A program made the translations under genes and the position numbers. The notes beneath the pieces were generated by a model. The model was not told where the DNA came from, made no database searches, and saw only the letters and a list, made by a program, of their open reading frames with translations. Below are positions 41,888 to 50,626 of a stretch of 64,000 nt of DNA, one piece after another (position 1 is the first letter of the stretch; each line of letters begins with the position of its first letter). The stretch covers positions 1 to 64,000 of the forward strand of contig SVQK01000041.1 of NCBI GenBank assembly GCA_015065385.1, written 5' to 3'. The stretch is from Oscillospiraceae bacterium (lineage in GTDB: Bacteria > Bacillota > Clostridia > Oscillospirales > CAG-272).

Positions 41888-42763
41888 ATGAAAACAGGCG
41901 TATGCACCACGGATTTTGAAAAGCTGCCCCTTATGACGGCGGAAAAACTGTTCGAGCGGATCCGGGCAATCGGGTTCGCCTGCGTTCAGTTCGCCTTTTC
42001 CTCCGTCACCGAGGCGGACTTTGTCCCGACGGGTCAGCTGGAGTTGCCAAAGGCGCTCTCCCCCGCCCTGCTCAGAGCGGTGGACAAGGCGTCCGAACGG
42101 CACGGACTGCCCGTGGAGGTGATCAACGCCACCTTCAATATGGCCCATCCGGATCCCGAGGTGCGGGAGGAAGGGCTCAGACGGCTGAAAATACACGCGG
42201 AGGCGGCGCGCTCCCTCGGATGCCCCGTCCTCTCCCTCTGCTCCGGGACGCGGAACGAGGGTCACCTCTGGACGCCCCATCCGGACAACGGGACACGGGA
42301 GGCATGGAACGCGATGTTCGGAACGATGCTCCGGGCGGCTGAGATCGCGAAGCGGTTCGGCGTCACGCTGGCGGTGGAATCCGAAGCCTCGAACGTGATC
42401 GACACGCCGGAAAAGGCCCGCCGCCTCATGGACGGGGTGGGATCGGAGCGGATCAAGATGATCCTCGATCCGGCGAACCTCTTCCACGCCGGGGAGGCGC
42501 ATCCGGAAAACGCCCGCCGCACCCTCGACGAAGCCTTCGCCCTCTTCGGGAACGACATTGTGGCGGCGCACGGAAAGGATATCCGCGAAGGGGACGGGAT
42601 CTCCTTCTGCGGGACGGGGCGCGGCATCGTGGACTTCCCATACATGGCCGGGAAGCTGAACGCGGCGGGATACGCGGGGGACATGTTCCTCCACGGCATC
42701 TACGATCCGGACGACATGCCGCGCGCGCTCGGACACTGGCTCGCAGCCTCCGGAGCGGTCTGA
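41888..42763 (+). CDS. Sugar phosphate isomerase/epimerase-like TIM-barrel protein
   Basis: The 291-residue protein has the metal-site residues expected for the fold: Glu in LAVESEASNV (about residue 160), Asp in ILDPANLFH, His in AAHGKDI and a late MFLHGIYDPDD region. It resembles L-ribulose-5-phosphate 3-epimerase or hexulose-phosphate-type enzymes. It has AGGGAGGAGG upstream and forms an operon with the FGGY kinase, so it likely acts on the same sugar before or after phosphorylation. A terminator follows. Confidence 0.85.
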   Translation: MKTGVCTTDFEKLPLMTAEKLFERIRAIGFACVQFAFSSVTEADFVPTGQLELPKALSPALLRAVDKASERHGLPVEVINATFNMAHPDPEVREEGLRRLKIHAEAARSLGCPVLSLCSGTRNEGHLWTPHPDNGTREAWNAMFGTMLRAAEIAKRFGVTLAVESEASNVIDTPEKARRLMDGVGSERIKMILDPANLFHAGEAHPENARRTLDEAFALFGNDIVAAHGKDIREGDGISFCGTGRGIVDFPYMAGKLNAAGYAGDMFLHGIYDPDDMPRALGHWLAASGAV

Positions 42764-42839
42764 CGGCGGGCAGAATAGCGACAACTGACAATATATACAA
42801 AACCGGCGCGCGAATTTGTCTCATTCCGGCAGGGCAAAA

Positions 42840-42880
42840 CCCGAGTTGTTCACAGAAATGTCAACAATTCGGGCCTTTTT
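42840..42880 (+). terminator. Terminator of the FGGY kinase-epimerase operon
   Basis: CCCGAGTTGTT (42840-42850) pairs with AACAATTCGGG (42863-42873; 10 of 11), followed by CCTTTTT. Confidence 0.88.
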
Positions 42881-42882
42881 CA

Positions 42883-42891
42883 TGTTATAAT
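42883..42891 (+). promoter_or_regulatory. Extended -10 promoter of the ABC exporter
   Basis: TGTTATAAT is an exact extended -10 (TGnTATAAT) lying only 2 nt after the terminator T-tract; no good -35 is seen, as is usual for extended -10 promoters. Confidence 0.6.
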
Positions 42892-42956
42892 TCCAAAAGG
42901 ATTTTATACGAACCTCCGCCGCGCCGGAAATACGAGTACAGAGGTGATTCTCCGCT

Positions 42957-45230
42957 TTGGAAAAGGTTTTTGAATATCTGAAACGAAGCATCTCGATCGC
43001 GTGGAAGACGGTGTTCTTCAATTTCAGGCAGTACCTGCCGTTCTTCATTGCGATCGTCATTGTCCAGCTTCTCTACGGCATGATGACGGTTTCCAACGAC
43101 AACAACAACAACGTGGAATACCGGCATGTCATGGAGCAGTACGACTACCACATGGTGCTGAAGGGCCTCAACGACACCCAGGCCCGCTATCTGATCGACG
43201 ACAACGGCGGCGCGGTCTTCAAGAGCGACATCCTCTTCGACGTCGTTCACATGGAACAGTACCGGAACAACATGACCGGCGAGGAGCGGTACGACGTGTA
43301 CCTGCTCTTCAAGCCCGAGCTGAAATCCTCGGTCAAGCGGTTCACCCAGACCACGGAAAAGGAGCTGGCGGGTCTTGCGGAGGAGGGCACGTCCTTCACC
43401 AAGTCCACGACTCCCCTCATGACCTTCGAGGACAACGAACGGGCGAACGCCGTGACCTTCGTGTTCATCACGATCCTTCTGCTCGCGGTCTGTATCTTCC
43501 TTCTGACCTCGCTCTACAACATACGGATCAATCAGTACAAATTCCAGTACGGCATTTATCTGACCTTCGGGGCAGACTTCAAGATGCTGTTCTCAACCTG
43601 CTTCTGGGAGCTGTTCGTCATCTTCTTCGTGACGTTCGTCCCCTCGATGCTCCTCTCCACGCTGATTTCGTGGCTGGTCTACCGGTCGAACGGATACGGC
43701 TTCCTCTTCAACGGGCTCTCGATCCTGAAGACCTTCGTCTTCACGCTGGTCGTCATTCTCGCCTCCTGCTGGACGCCGATGAAGATCATGTCCGTGAAGG
43801 ATCCGATGGGGCTGATCATCACCGAGGACAACTCCAACCTCGTCACCTCCCCGCAGCGCTCCTTCAACATCTTCGGGGAGAAGTTCCCGACGAAGTACGA
43901 GCTGTACTCCCTCTGGCGTTTCCGCAAGTACAACGTTCAGATCCTCACGACGGCAATCGTGTTCTGCGCCCTGTTCATCATGGGCCTCTACATGGCGAAC
44001 ATCTACACGACCGACCTCGAGTATCCCCGGCCTCAGTTTGAAGTCAACCTCAACGACTCCGGCTTCGAGTACGACGAGATCATGAGCCGCGAGCTCTATT
44101 CGATGGAGGGCGTGCGGGCGGTCGAGATCAACGACAACACCATGGAGGCCATGGACGTGGGTTCGCACATCCTCGTCCGCAAGAAGAACGTTCTCCCCTT
44201 CAAGAATCTGGTCCGCTACGACGGCACCATGTTCGAAACGAACGGAGAGCACTTCCGCGCGGCAAACGAGATCCTCTACACGGCCATGTCCGAGGAACAG
44301 CTTCAGATCCTCGAGGACTACGACTACGAGGGCGACCTGTCCACGGTGCTCGATTCCGGCTATGTGCTGGTGGGCGACGCCGTGTCCAACGTCCCGACCT
44401 TCAAATTCCATGTGGGCGACACCATCTGGGTCGGCGTCAAGACCGGGCAGATCCGCTCCGTGGACGCCAACGTAACGGGCCGCGTGCTCTTAAAAGATCA
44501 GATCACGAACTTCGAGTTCGAGTACCTGCCCTTCACGATCGGAGCGGTGATCAAGGACATTCCCTGCGGCTCCACGCCCGTCATCATGAATCTGGAGAAC
44601 TACAAGAGAGTCACGGGCAAGACGCCGAAGGCCACGTCCTTCAACATCTACGTCGATCACGACGCGACTCCGGACGGCGTCAACGATCTCTACGCCCGGA
44701 TCCGCGGCTGGAGCCACGACTACGGCGACGTCAAGATCTCCAACAAGGACATCACCCTGACGAACACCGTCGCGCACGACAAGCACTACAACGAGCTCTA
44801 TGTGGTGATCTCCCTTCTGATCCTCTGCATCTCCCCGCTCGTCTGGTTCTTCTCGCAGGCCCTGTACTACGGCAAGCGCGAAAAGGAGTTCAACATCCTC
44901 CAGTCCCTCGGCGCGGTTGCGAAGGAGATCCGGCAGATCTACCTGCAGGGCGGCTTGAGCATGGCGATACTGTCCCTCATCTTCTCCATCATTCTGAGCT
45001 ACGCGGGCAGCTATATCCTCTTCTACATCTACAACGTCATGATGCCGTACTTCACGCACGAGAACGTACGCTACGTCTTCTACATGCCGTGGTACGCCAT
45101 CCTCACGAGCATTGTCATGTCCGTGTTCTGCGGATTCTTCTCGACCTATCTTCCCTACCGGAGCTACTACAAGAACCGGTACTCCCTTGAAAACGGCGGC
45201 GCCGGTCGGGAGTACGGCGCGGATGAATAA
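42957..45230 (+). CDS. FtsX/MacB-like ABC transporter permease
   Basis: The 757-residue protein has about eight membrane helices: near 25-45, four between 165 and 345, and three at the C terminus (LYVVISLLILCISPLVWFF, SMAILSLIFSIILSYAGSY, YAILTSIVMSVFCGFF), with a large extracytoplasmic domain at about 350-610. This is a duplicated FtsX-type permease as in MacB, BceB or lipoprotein exporters. The predicted start is TTG 42957, supported by GAGGTGAT at 8 nt; the next ATG would remove the first helix. The ATPase gene follows 24 nt later. The exported substrate is unknown. Confidence 0.88.
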   Translation: MEKVFEYLKRSISIAWKTVFFNFRQYLPFFIAIVIVQLLYGMMTVSNDNNNNVEYRHVMEQYDYHMVLKGLNDTQARYLIDDNGGAVFKSDILFDVVHMEQYRNNMTGEERYDVYLLFKPELKSSVKRFTQTTEKELAGLAEEGTSFTKSTTPLMTFEDNERANAVTFVFITILLLAVCIFLLTSLYNIRINQYKFQYGIYLTFGADFKMLFSTCFWELFVIFFVTFVPSMLLSTLISWLVYRSNGYGFLFNGLSILKTFVFTLVVILASCWTPMKIMSVKDPMGLIITEDNSNLVTSPQRSFNIFGEKFPTKYELYSLWRFRKYNVQILTTAIVFCALFIMGLYMANIYTTDLEYPRPQFEVNLNDSGFEYDEIMSRELYSMEGVRAVEINDNTMEAMDVGSHILVRKKNVLPFKNLVRYDGTMFETNGEHFRAANEILYTAMSEEQLQILEDYDYEGDLSTVLDSGYVLVGDAVSNVPTFKFHVGDTIWVGVKTGQIRSVDANVTGRVLLKDQITNFEFEYLPFTIGAVIKDIPCGSTPVIMNLENYKRVTGKTPKATSFNIYVDHDATPDGVNDLYARIRGWSHDYGDVKISNKDITLTNTVAHDKHYNELYVVISLLILCISPLVWFFSQALYYGKREKEFNILQSLGAVAKEIRQIYLQGGLSMAILSLIFSIILSYAGSYILFYIYNVMMPYFTHENVRYVFYMPWYAILTSIVMSVFCGFFSTYLPYRSYYKNRYSLENGGAGREYGADE

Positions 45231-45254
45231 TCATCGATCAGGAAAGGAACTGTT

Positions 45255-45992
45255 ATGGCAGCCAACGCACCCGAATATATTCTCCAGACGGAGTCCGTCA
45301 TCAAGCAGTACAAGCAGTACGACACCGTCATCACCGCCGTCAACCGCGCCTCCATCAAGGTGGAGCCCGGCGAATTCGTCGCCATCATCGGCACGTCCGG
45401 CTCCGGAAAGTCCACGTTTTTGCACATCTGCGCGGGTCTCGACTCCTGCGACGCGGGCCGCGTGCTGATCCGCGGTCAGGATATCACGAAGATGTCCTCC
45501 GACGAGCTGAGCCGGTTCCGCGGGATCAACATGGGATTCGTCTTCCAGCGGCACAATCTGATTCCTCAGTTCACCGCTCTCGAAAACATCCTGATTCCCA
45601 CCATGATGTGCAACAAGCCGGAGCTCTCCTATCAGGAAACCTTGCGGCGTCTCGTGGAGACCTTACAGCTCACGGAACGTCTGAACCATCTGCCCTCGGA
45701 GCTGTCCGGCGGTCAGCAGCAGCGTGTCGCCATCGCCCGCGCCATGATCAACATGCCGGATATCCTCTTCGCCGACGAGCCCACCGGAAACCTTGACCGG
45801 GCCAACGCGGACGAAGTGCTCAAGCTCCTTCTGAAAACCCGGGAGGACATGGGCCAGACGCTGATCATGGTCACGCACGACCTGTCCATTGCCGACCACG
45901 CGGACCGTATTTTCCGCATGGACAACGGCCACCTGTCCCTCGAGAGAGACTACGTCGGCGGCACCAAGAGAACCACGCAGTACGGGTTCTGA
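45255..45992 (+). CDS. ABC transporter ATP-binding protein (MacB/LolD type)
   Basis: The 245-residue ATPase has Walker A GTSGSGKST (about residue 40), the Q-loop region FVFQRHNLIPQFTALENI, signature LSGGQQQRVAIARA, Walker B ILFADEPTGNLD and the H-loop in VTHDLSIAD. The DEPTGNLD form is typical of the MacB/LolD/FtsE subfamily. It pairs with the preceding permease to make an exporter or mechanotransmission complex. AAAGGAAC precedes the start; a strong terminator follows. Confidence 0.96.
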   Translation: MAANAPEYILQTESVIKQYKQYDTVITAVNRASIKVEPGEFVAIIGTSGSGKSTFLHICAGLDSCDAGRVLIRGQDITKMSSDELSRFRGINMGFVFQRHNLIPQFTALENILIPTMMCNKPELSYQETLRRLVETLQLTERLNHLPSELSGGQQQRVAIARAMINMPDILFADEPTGNLDRANADEVLKLLLKTREDMGQTLIMVTHDLSIADHADRIFRMDNGHLSLERDYVGGTKRTTQYGF

Positions 45993-46004
45993 ACCTGCGC
46001 CTCA

Positions 46005-46037
46005 CCGGAGGATCCTTTCACGGATCCTCCGGATTTT
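46005..46037 (+). terminator. Terminator of the ABC exporter operon
   Basis: CCGGAGGATCC (46005-46015) pairs perfectly with GGATCCTCCGG (46022-46032), followed by ATTTTATTT. Directly beyond it the second hairpin island begins. Confidence 0.9.
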
Positions 46038-46038
46038 A

Positions 46039-46499
46039 TTTGTCTGAAAATGTCAGACAAATCCTTTCTAAACAGGATATTAGGAAAGAAACGCTACGCG
46101 TTTCAGAAATTGGATGCCCCGCTCGGGGCGGGAGGCACGGGGGGACACCAGCTCTGGCCGCAGGTTTCCCCCCGTGCGGGGGTTTCCTTGGCCATATGGC
46201 ATAACCTAACCACTCGTCCTTGTATCGAAAACCGATTGTGAATCCCACTGTCCTCGCGCGAAGTTTCGCCTTTGGCGAACTTCAGAAATTCGCCTTTGGC
46301 GAACTTTCAGCGGTCTCTATTCGTGCAGTTTGTGCCGTGCTCGGAGCAAGCTCCTCGGCCTCCGGCGGCGTTTCAGTCGCGCATTGGGCAGGGGGGCCAC
46401 AGTGGGTTTGTACGGGCTAAACTTGTCAGAGCTGTTCTGTGCTCAATCAAACCGTTTTGAAGTGAAACTGTATAAGAATGTCAGGAAAGGAAGCGTATC
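46039..46499. repeat. Non-coding hairpin island C
   Basis: No convincing gene is seen; the stretch holds successive inverted repeats: TTTGTCTGA/TCAGACAAA (46039-46061), GAAACGC/GCGTTTC with loop TAC (46088-46104), GCCCCG/CGGGGC (46116-46129), an 11-bp perfect stem GCACGGGGGGA/TCCCCCCGTGC (46135-46177), the palindrome GCCATATGGC (46191-46200), two copies of TTCGCC/GGCGAA, and GGAGC/GCTCC (46343-46354). GCTCCTCGGCC (46350-46360) and TTCAGTCGCGCATT (46372-46385) also occur in island A. Short open frames in it have low coding likelihood. A dispersed repeat family or a structured RNA is possible. Confidence 0.65.
46265..46306. repeat. Direct repeat of a TTCGCC-TTT-GGCGAA hairpin
   Basis: The 18-mer TTCGCCTTTGGCGAACTT occurs at 46265-46282 and again at 46289-46306. 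Each copy is itself a perfect 6-bp hairpin with a TTT loop. Confidence 0.85.
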
Positions 46500-47681
46500 A
46501 TGAAAAAAATCCGCATGGGGATCTTCGGTTTGTGGAGGGGCGCGAGCTTCCTCCCGATCTTACAAAACTTTGATGACGTCGAAATCGCCGCGTTCTGCGA
46601 AAAGGACGAAGGAAAACTCAAAAGCGCGCTCGAACGGGTCCCGACGGCGAAGGTCTGCCGGGAATACGACGAGCTTTTGGAATCCGGGATCGACGCCGTC
46701 TTTCTCTGCAACTACTTCCACGAGCACGCGGACTGCGCCGTAAAAGCCATGGAGCGCGGGATCGCGGTATTCTCGGAATGCACCTCCGCTCCGACGCTCG
46801 CCGGGTGCGTGAAGCTGGTCGAGACGGCGGAGAGGACCGGGGCAAAATACATGATCGCCGAGAACTACCCCTTCTCCGCTGCCCTGCTCGAAATGAAGCG
46901 GCTCGCGGACGAGGGCACGCTCGGGAGGATCCTCTACGCGGAGGGGGAATACAACCACACCTGCCCGCGGGAAGAGCTGGCCGCCTTGACGCCCGGGAAG
47001 TATCACTGGCGGGCATGGCTGCCGCGGACGTACTATGTGACCCACACCCTCGGCCCGCTCATGCACGTCACCGGTCAGACGCCCGTGAAGGTGAACGCCT
47101 TTGCGGTGCATTCGGACGTGCTCGAGGAATACGACGACTTCCGGCACAACTACGACGCTTTCGCTATGATGAACTGCGTCACGGACGGCGGCGCGCTCTT
47201 CCGGTTCACGGGATGCGCTGCCATGGGCTCCCCCAGCGGATACCGGTTCGTCGGGGAACGCGGGAGCGTCGAGACCGGACGCACGCTCGGATCGCAGGTG
47301 AACGTGACCTACCACCACTGGCTGATCCCGGAAGGAAGAGAGGCGTCCCGGACCTACGCCCCCGGATGGCCGGCGAACGGGGAGCTTGCGGAGAGGGCGG
47401 GCCACGGAGGCGGCGATTTCTGGACGGTGTACAACTTCATGGAATACCTGCGGCACGGCACGGAGCCATTCTTCAACGTCTACCGGGGCGCGTGCATGTC
47501 CGCCGTCGGGATCCTCGGGTGGAGATCCTGCATGGAGGACGGGAAAACGTACAGGATCCCCGATTTCCGCAAAAAGGAAGACCGGGACGCGGTGAGGGAG
47601 GACGACCTGACGCCCTTCCCGGACGAACACGGACGCGCGACCCTTCCCTGCGCCATAGGCAAGAAGGTCAACGGCTGCTGA
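46500..47681 (+). CDS. Gfo/Idh/MocA family oxidoreductase
   Basis: The 393-residue protein begins with a glycine-rich strand (MGIFGLWRGASFLPIL) in a slightly altered Rossmann form and carries the usual second-strand acidic residue (CEKDEGKL). The EKP-type motif is changed to FSECTSAP at the equivalent place, so the catalytic lysine may be absent; the TYYVTHTLGPLMHVTG segment supplies the substrate side. It is longer than the other two family members in the window. It starts directly after hairpin island C with AGGAAAGGAAGC upstream. Substrate is unknown. Confidence 0.82.
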   Translation: MKKIRMGIFGLWRGASFLPILQNFDDVEIAAFCEKDEGKLKSALERVPTAKVCREYDELLESGIDAVFLCNYFHEHADCAVKAMERGIAVFSECTSAPTLAGCVKLVETAERTGAKYMIAENYPFSAALLEMKRLADEGTLGRILYAEGEYNHTCPREELAALTPGKYHWRAWLPRTYYVTHTLGPLMHVTGQTPVKVNAFAVHSDVLEEYDDFRHNYDAFAMMNCVTDGGALFRFTGCAAMGSPSGYRFVGERGSVETGRTLGSQVNVTYHHWLIPEGREASRTYAPGWPANGELAERAGHGGGDFWTVYNFMEYLRHGTEPFFNVYRGACMSAVGILGWRSCMEDGKTYRIPDFRKKEDRDAVREDDLTPFPDEHGRATLPCAIGKKVNGC

Positions 47682-47753
47682 TTTGCGTCTTGACCGGGAA
47701 CCCTCCGCATAGAATGAACCGGAATCGGGTTCAGACTGTGGGGAGGTGTTTTT

Positions 47754-48527
47754 ATGAAGGTCAGAATTCCCTATCCCGTCCGGTACGCGGCGTTTGCCCT
47801 TTTGCTTGCGGCGTCCTGCTTCGTGCTCGGGCGCGGCGCGTGGGAGCTGGCGGAGGCGAATCCGGCGTTCAGCATGGCGGAGGCGGAATCGGGATCGGAG
47901 GAGGGGCAGAAGGAGGCGGAACGTCCGCTTCTCGTGATCGATCCGGGGCACGGCGGGGAGGACGGCGGCGCGTCCGTGGCGGGAATCCTCGAAAAGGACC
48001 TAAATCTCGCGGTGTCGCTCCGGGCCGGGGATCTCTGCGCCGTGTTCGGGATCCCCGTTCTTCTCACCAGGACGACGGACACGCTGCTCTACGACGCCTA
48101 CGGGGATCTGGAGGACTACCGCGGCAAGCAGAAGACCTACGATCTGCGCAACCGGCTCAGGATGGCGGAGGAGTCCGGGGCGGCGGTCTTCCTCTCCGTC
48201 CATCAGAACCAGTTTCCGAAGACGAAGTACAGCGGGATGCAGGTGTACTACTCGCCGAACGATCCGGGGAGCGCGGAGCTGGCGGCGCGGATCCGGCAGG
48301 GGGGAAGGGCGCTCCTCGATCCCTACAACACCCGCGAGACCAAGGCGGCGACGAACGCGATCTATCTGCTCCACCGGATCCGGATCCCGGCAGCTCTGGC
48401 GGAATGCGGGTTCCTCTCCAACCCCGAGGAGCGGGAGCTGCTCTCGACGCCGTCCTATCAGACGAAAGTCGCCGCCGCGCTGATCGTCCCCACGGCGGAA
48501 TTCCTCGCGCAGAGGGAAGAGCGTTGA
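47754..48527 (+). CDS. N-acetylmuramoyl-L-alanine amidase, CwlD-like
   Basis: The protein is an Amidase_3 enzyme that cleaves the lactyl-amide bond of peptidoglycan. It has an N-terminal membrane anchor (about residues 10-30), an acidic linker, and the zinc residues His in IDPGHGGEDGG, Glu in EKDLNLAVS and His in SVHQNQF, plus the catalytic Glu in AECGFLSN. The 257-residue layout and single domain resemble CwlD, which trims spore cortex, but a general cell-wall role is equally possible. GGGAGGTG precedes the start. Confidence 0.9.
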   Translation: MKVRIPYPVRYAAFALLLAASCFVLGRGAWELAEANPAFSMAEAESGSEEGQKEAERPLLVIDPGHGGEDGGASVAGILEKDLNLAVSLRAGDLCAVFGIPVLLTRTTDTLLYDAYGDLEDYRGKQKTYDLRNRLRMAEESGAAVFLSVHQNQFPKTKYSGMQVYYSPNDPGSAELAARIRQGGRALLDPYNTRETKAATNAIYLLHRIRIPAALAECGFLSNPEERELLSTPSYQTKVAAALIVPTAEFLAQREER

Positions 48528-48573
48528 CGCGGACAGGATTCGCGCCCGGCCGGGATTTTTTTCCATTTTCCGA

Positions 48574-48602
48574 TTGAAAACGCGGTCCGGGCATGGTATA
48601 AT
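48574..48602 (+). promoter_or_regulatory. Flavodoxin gene promoter
   Basis: TTGAAA (48574-48579) and TATAAT (48597-48602) have a 17-nt spacer. The leader to the start codon is about 115 nt long. Confidence 0.85.
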
Positions 48603-48723
48603 ACAATCGAACAAGAGAAAGAGCGGATCGCTGCGTTTCCGATTCGCGGGCAGCTGCCGGCGGGGCCGTTCGCCTGCATGCCGGCGGAGCGGACATAAGG
48701 GCGGATAAAAGGGGAGGAGCATC

Positions 48724-49185
48724 ATGAGAAGAACACTGATCACCTGTTTCAGCGCGGGAGGCACAACGGCAAGAGTGGCAAAGGAGCTTTCGTCCGCCAT
48801 CGGAGCGGAGCTCTTTCCGATCCGGCCTGAGAAGCCCTATTCGGAGGCCGATCTCAACTGGCGCAATCCCATCGCGCGGTGCAACCGGGAAAAGATCGGA
48901 AGAAAGGACGTCCCGGTCAAGGGTTCGGTCGAGGACTTCGAGAAATACGACACGGTGGTGATCGGCTTTCCGATCTGGTACGGAGCCGCGCCGAACGTCG
49001 TGAACACTTTCTGCAAGGGCTACGACTGGACGGGCAAGCGGGTCTTTGCCTTCGCCACGTCGGGAGGTAGCGGGATCGGCAAAACGGCGGATAAGCTGAA
49101 ACCCTACGTCAAGGGCGCGGAATCCGTCGATGCGCGGCTTGTCACGAACGCGATGGAGATCATCAGCTGGCTGGCAGAGTCGTAA
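48724..49185 (+). CDS. Flavodoxin-like protein
   Basis: The 153-residue protein has the flavodoxin fold with an FMN phosphate-binding loop FSAGGTTARVA at the N terminus, IGFPIWYGAAPNVVNTF around the isoalloxazine ring, and AFATSGGSGIGKT. The family includes electron carriers and NAD(P)H-dependent flavin reductases; which applies is unclear. It is cytoplasmic and stands alone with its own promoter and terminator. AAAAGGGGAGGAGC precedes the start. Confidence 0.92.
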   Translation: MRRTLITCFSAGGTTARVAKELSSAIGAELFPIRPEKPYSEADLNWRNPIARCNREKIGRKDVPVKGSVEDFEKYDTVVIGFPIWYGAAPNVVNTFCKGYDWTGKRVFAFATSGGSGIGKTADKLKPYVKGAESVDARLVTNAMEIISWLAES

Positions 49186-49213
49186 AAAACGGGCCGTGAT
49201 GTTTCTCACGGCC
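49184..49213 (-). terminator. Terminator for the epimerase gene (minus strand)
   Basis: GGCCGTGA/TCACGGCC (49192-49199 with 49206-49213) is a perfect 8-bp stem; on the minus strand it runs into CGTTTTTT at 49184-49190, ending transcription from the gene at 49288-50073. Confidence 0.75.
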
Positions 49214-49235
49214 TGAAATCAGGTTGAATATACGG

Positions 49236-49271
49236 CTGATTCCGGATCATTCGGGATCAGTTTTCTTTTTT
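49236..49271 (+). terminator. Flavodoxin terminator
   Basis: CTGATTCC (49236-49243) pairs with GGGATCAG (49253-49260; one T-G pair), followed by TTTTCTTTTTTT. Confidence 0.85.
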
Positions 49272-49287
49272 TCGATTTTCCTCTCCG

Positions 49288-50073
49288 TCAGATTGTCCGG
49301 AAGATCTCCATCAGGGGGCGGGCGGAGGTGACGGCTGTGTCAAAGTCCGGCTTCCAGTTGCATTCCAGACTGATCCGCTCGGCGCGCGGGCATTGTTTCA
49401 GGATCCCGGCCAGCGTCTCGAGCGTCGCGCGGTCTTCTTCCCCGGGCACGAACCGATCGACGGGCCTGCCGTAGTGGACGTGCCAGAGAAGATCGGCGAA
49501 GTCGGGAAGGGTCTCGAGGCTGTCGTTGTTGCAGGCGTGATGGAAGAAATCCACCAGGACGCCCACCGCGGGATGGCCGGAAAGACGGGCCGCCGCCGCT
49601 CCTTCCGCCACGGTGTGGATGTAGTTGCAGTCTCCGCGGGACAGGGGTTCCACCACGATCCGCATGCCGTGACGCTCCGCCGCCTCGCCGCAGACTGAGA
49701 GGATCCGGGCAAACTGGGGCTCGGTTTCCTCCCGGGTCATGCCGTCTGGGATTCTTCGCACGGATCCGCTGCCGATCACGGCGATTTTTCCGCCCCATTC
49801 CGCCGCCCGAGCGAAGCCCCGCTCCGTATAGTCCGCGGTCTCTTTGAGCATGGGATCCTGATTGCCGTCCGGGGCATAGAGCTTCATCCCGCCGCGGAAG
49901 AAGATGTTGAAGGTCTCGGACGACAGGCCGCAGCGGTCGAACAGGGCGGTCTGCTTTTTGAATTCCTCCCCGTCGAGGGACATCATCCAGCTGAAATTCG
50001 TTTCAATGTAGTCATAGCGCAGCTCGGACAGCAGCGGGAGCTTGTCGGGGGATGCGCAAACGCCGATTTTCAT
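49288..50073 (-). CDS. Sugar phosphate isomerase/epimerase-like TIM-barrel protein
   Basis: The 261-residue protein has the metal-site residues of the fold: Glu in IVVEPLSRGDCNYI (about residue 145), Asp and His in VLVDFFHHACNND, His in LWHVHYGRP and Glu in ISLECNWKPD. Related enzymes include D-tagatose 3-epimerase and hydroxypyruvate isomerase-like proteins. It is 60 bp downstream of a DUF3592 protein and the second orphan solute-binding lipoprotein on the same strand, which suggests catabolism of a bound sugar, though this is inference. The start follows AAAGGAGATTTGAC. Confidence 0.85.
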   Translation of the reverse strand: MKIGVCASPDKLPLLSELRYDYIETNFSWMMSLDGEEFKKQTALFDRCGLSSETFNIFFRGGMKLYAPDGNQDPMLKETADYTERGFARAAEWGGKIAVIGSGSVRRIPDGMTREETEPQFARILSVCGEAAERHGMRIVVEPLSRGDCNYIHTVAEGAAAARLSGHPAVGVLVDFFHHACNNDSLETLPDFADLLWHVHYGRPVDRFVPGEEDRATLETLAGILKQCPRAERISLECNWKPDFDTAVTSARPLMEIFRTI

Positions 50074-50133
50074 GTCAAATCTCCTTTTTTTCAGACGGAC
50101 GGGCCAAAGGTCAGCGGCTCCGGCGTCAGTCGG

Positions 50134-50574
50134 TCATGCCGTGGTCGCGGTCGGCACGGTCGGACCGCCGTTTTTGCCCTTGACGAGCATATAGACGCCG
50201 ATGCCCGCGAACAGGGCTCCCACGAGAACGGCGATAGCGGGTCCGATCTTGTCCGTGGACTGGATCTTCGCGGGATCGTTCGGGTCGTAGAGGATCTCGA
50301 TCCGCTTGCCGACGGTGTAGCCGTTTTCCAGCTCGCCGAGGTCGCCGTAATAGGTCTGTCCGTCCACGCGATACTCCACGATGACGGTATATTTTGTAGA
50401 TTCGTCCTCCCCGACGCCGGGGTCCACGTCGATGGACAGGATGGTGGCGACGGTCTTCGCGTACGTCGCGTGGTGATACAGGCTCACCCCCGCGGCGATC
50501 ATGACGGCGATGCCGGTGAGCAAGGGGATCAGGAAGAAAAACTTTTTGAACTTTTCGGGAACGTTGATCTGCAT
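50134..50574 (-). CDS. DUF3592 membrane protein
   Basis: The 146-residue protein matches DUF3592: an N-terminal helix (FFLIPLLTGIAVMIAAGVSLY), a beta-rich extracytoplasmic middle with VEYRVDGQTYYG, the YDPNDPAKI motif typical of the family, and a second helix (AIAVLVGALFAGIGVYMLV). Function is unknown. It lies between an orphan solute-binding lipoprotein and an epimerase-like gene. GGAGGATAGT precedes the ATG, and the stop is 60 bp before the epimerase start. Confidence 0.88.
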   Translation of the reverse strand: MQINVPEKFKKFFFLIPLLTGIAVMIAAGVSLYHHATYAKTVATILSIDVDPGVGEDESTKYTVIVEYRVDGQTYYGDLGELENGYTVGKRIEILYDPNDPAKIQSTDKIGPAIAVLVGALFAGIGVYMLVKGKNGGPTVPTATTA

Positions 50575-50626
50575 ACTATCCTCCGTTGCGTCAGGATGAA
50601 CCCCGACCCGCCTTTTGTCTTCGGGA

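Noticed and set aside
46036-46460. Short open frames of 60-70 codons in hairpin island C
   Set aside because: They cross several perfect inverted repeats, have weak ribosome sites and no recognisable domain. The repeats explain the sequence better than coding does, although translation of one of them is not excluded.
48528-48573. Terminator after the CwlD-like amidase (CCCGGCCGGG then ATTTTTTT)
   Set aside because: The palindrome has no room for a loop and a stable stem; only weak termination could be claimed, so it is not listed as a feature.
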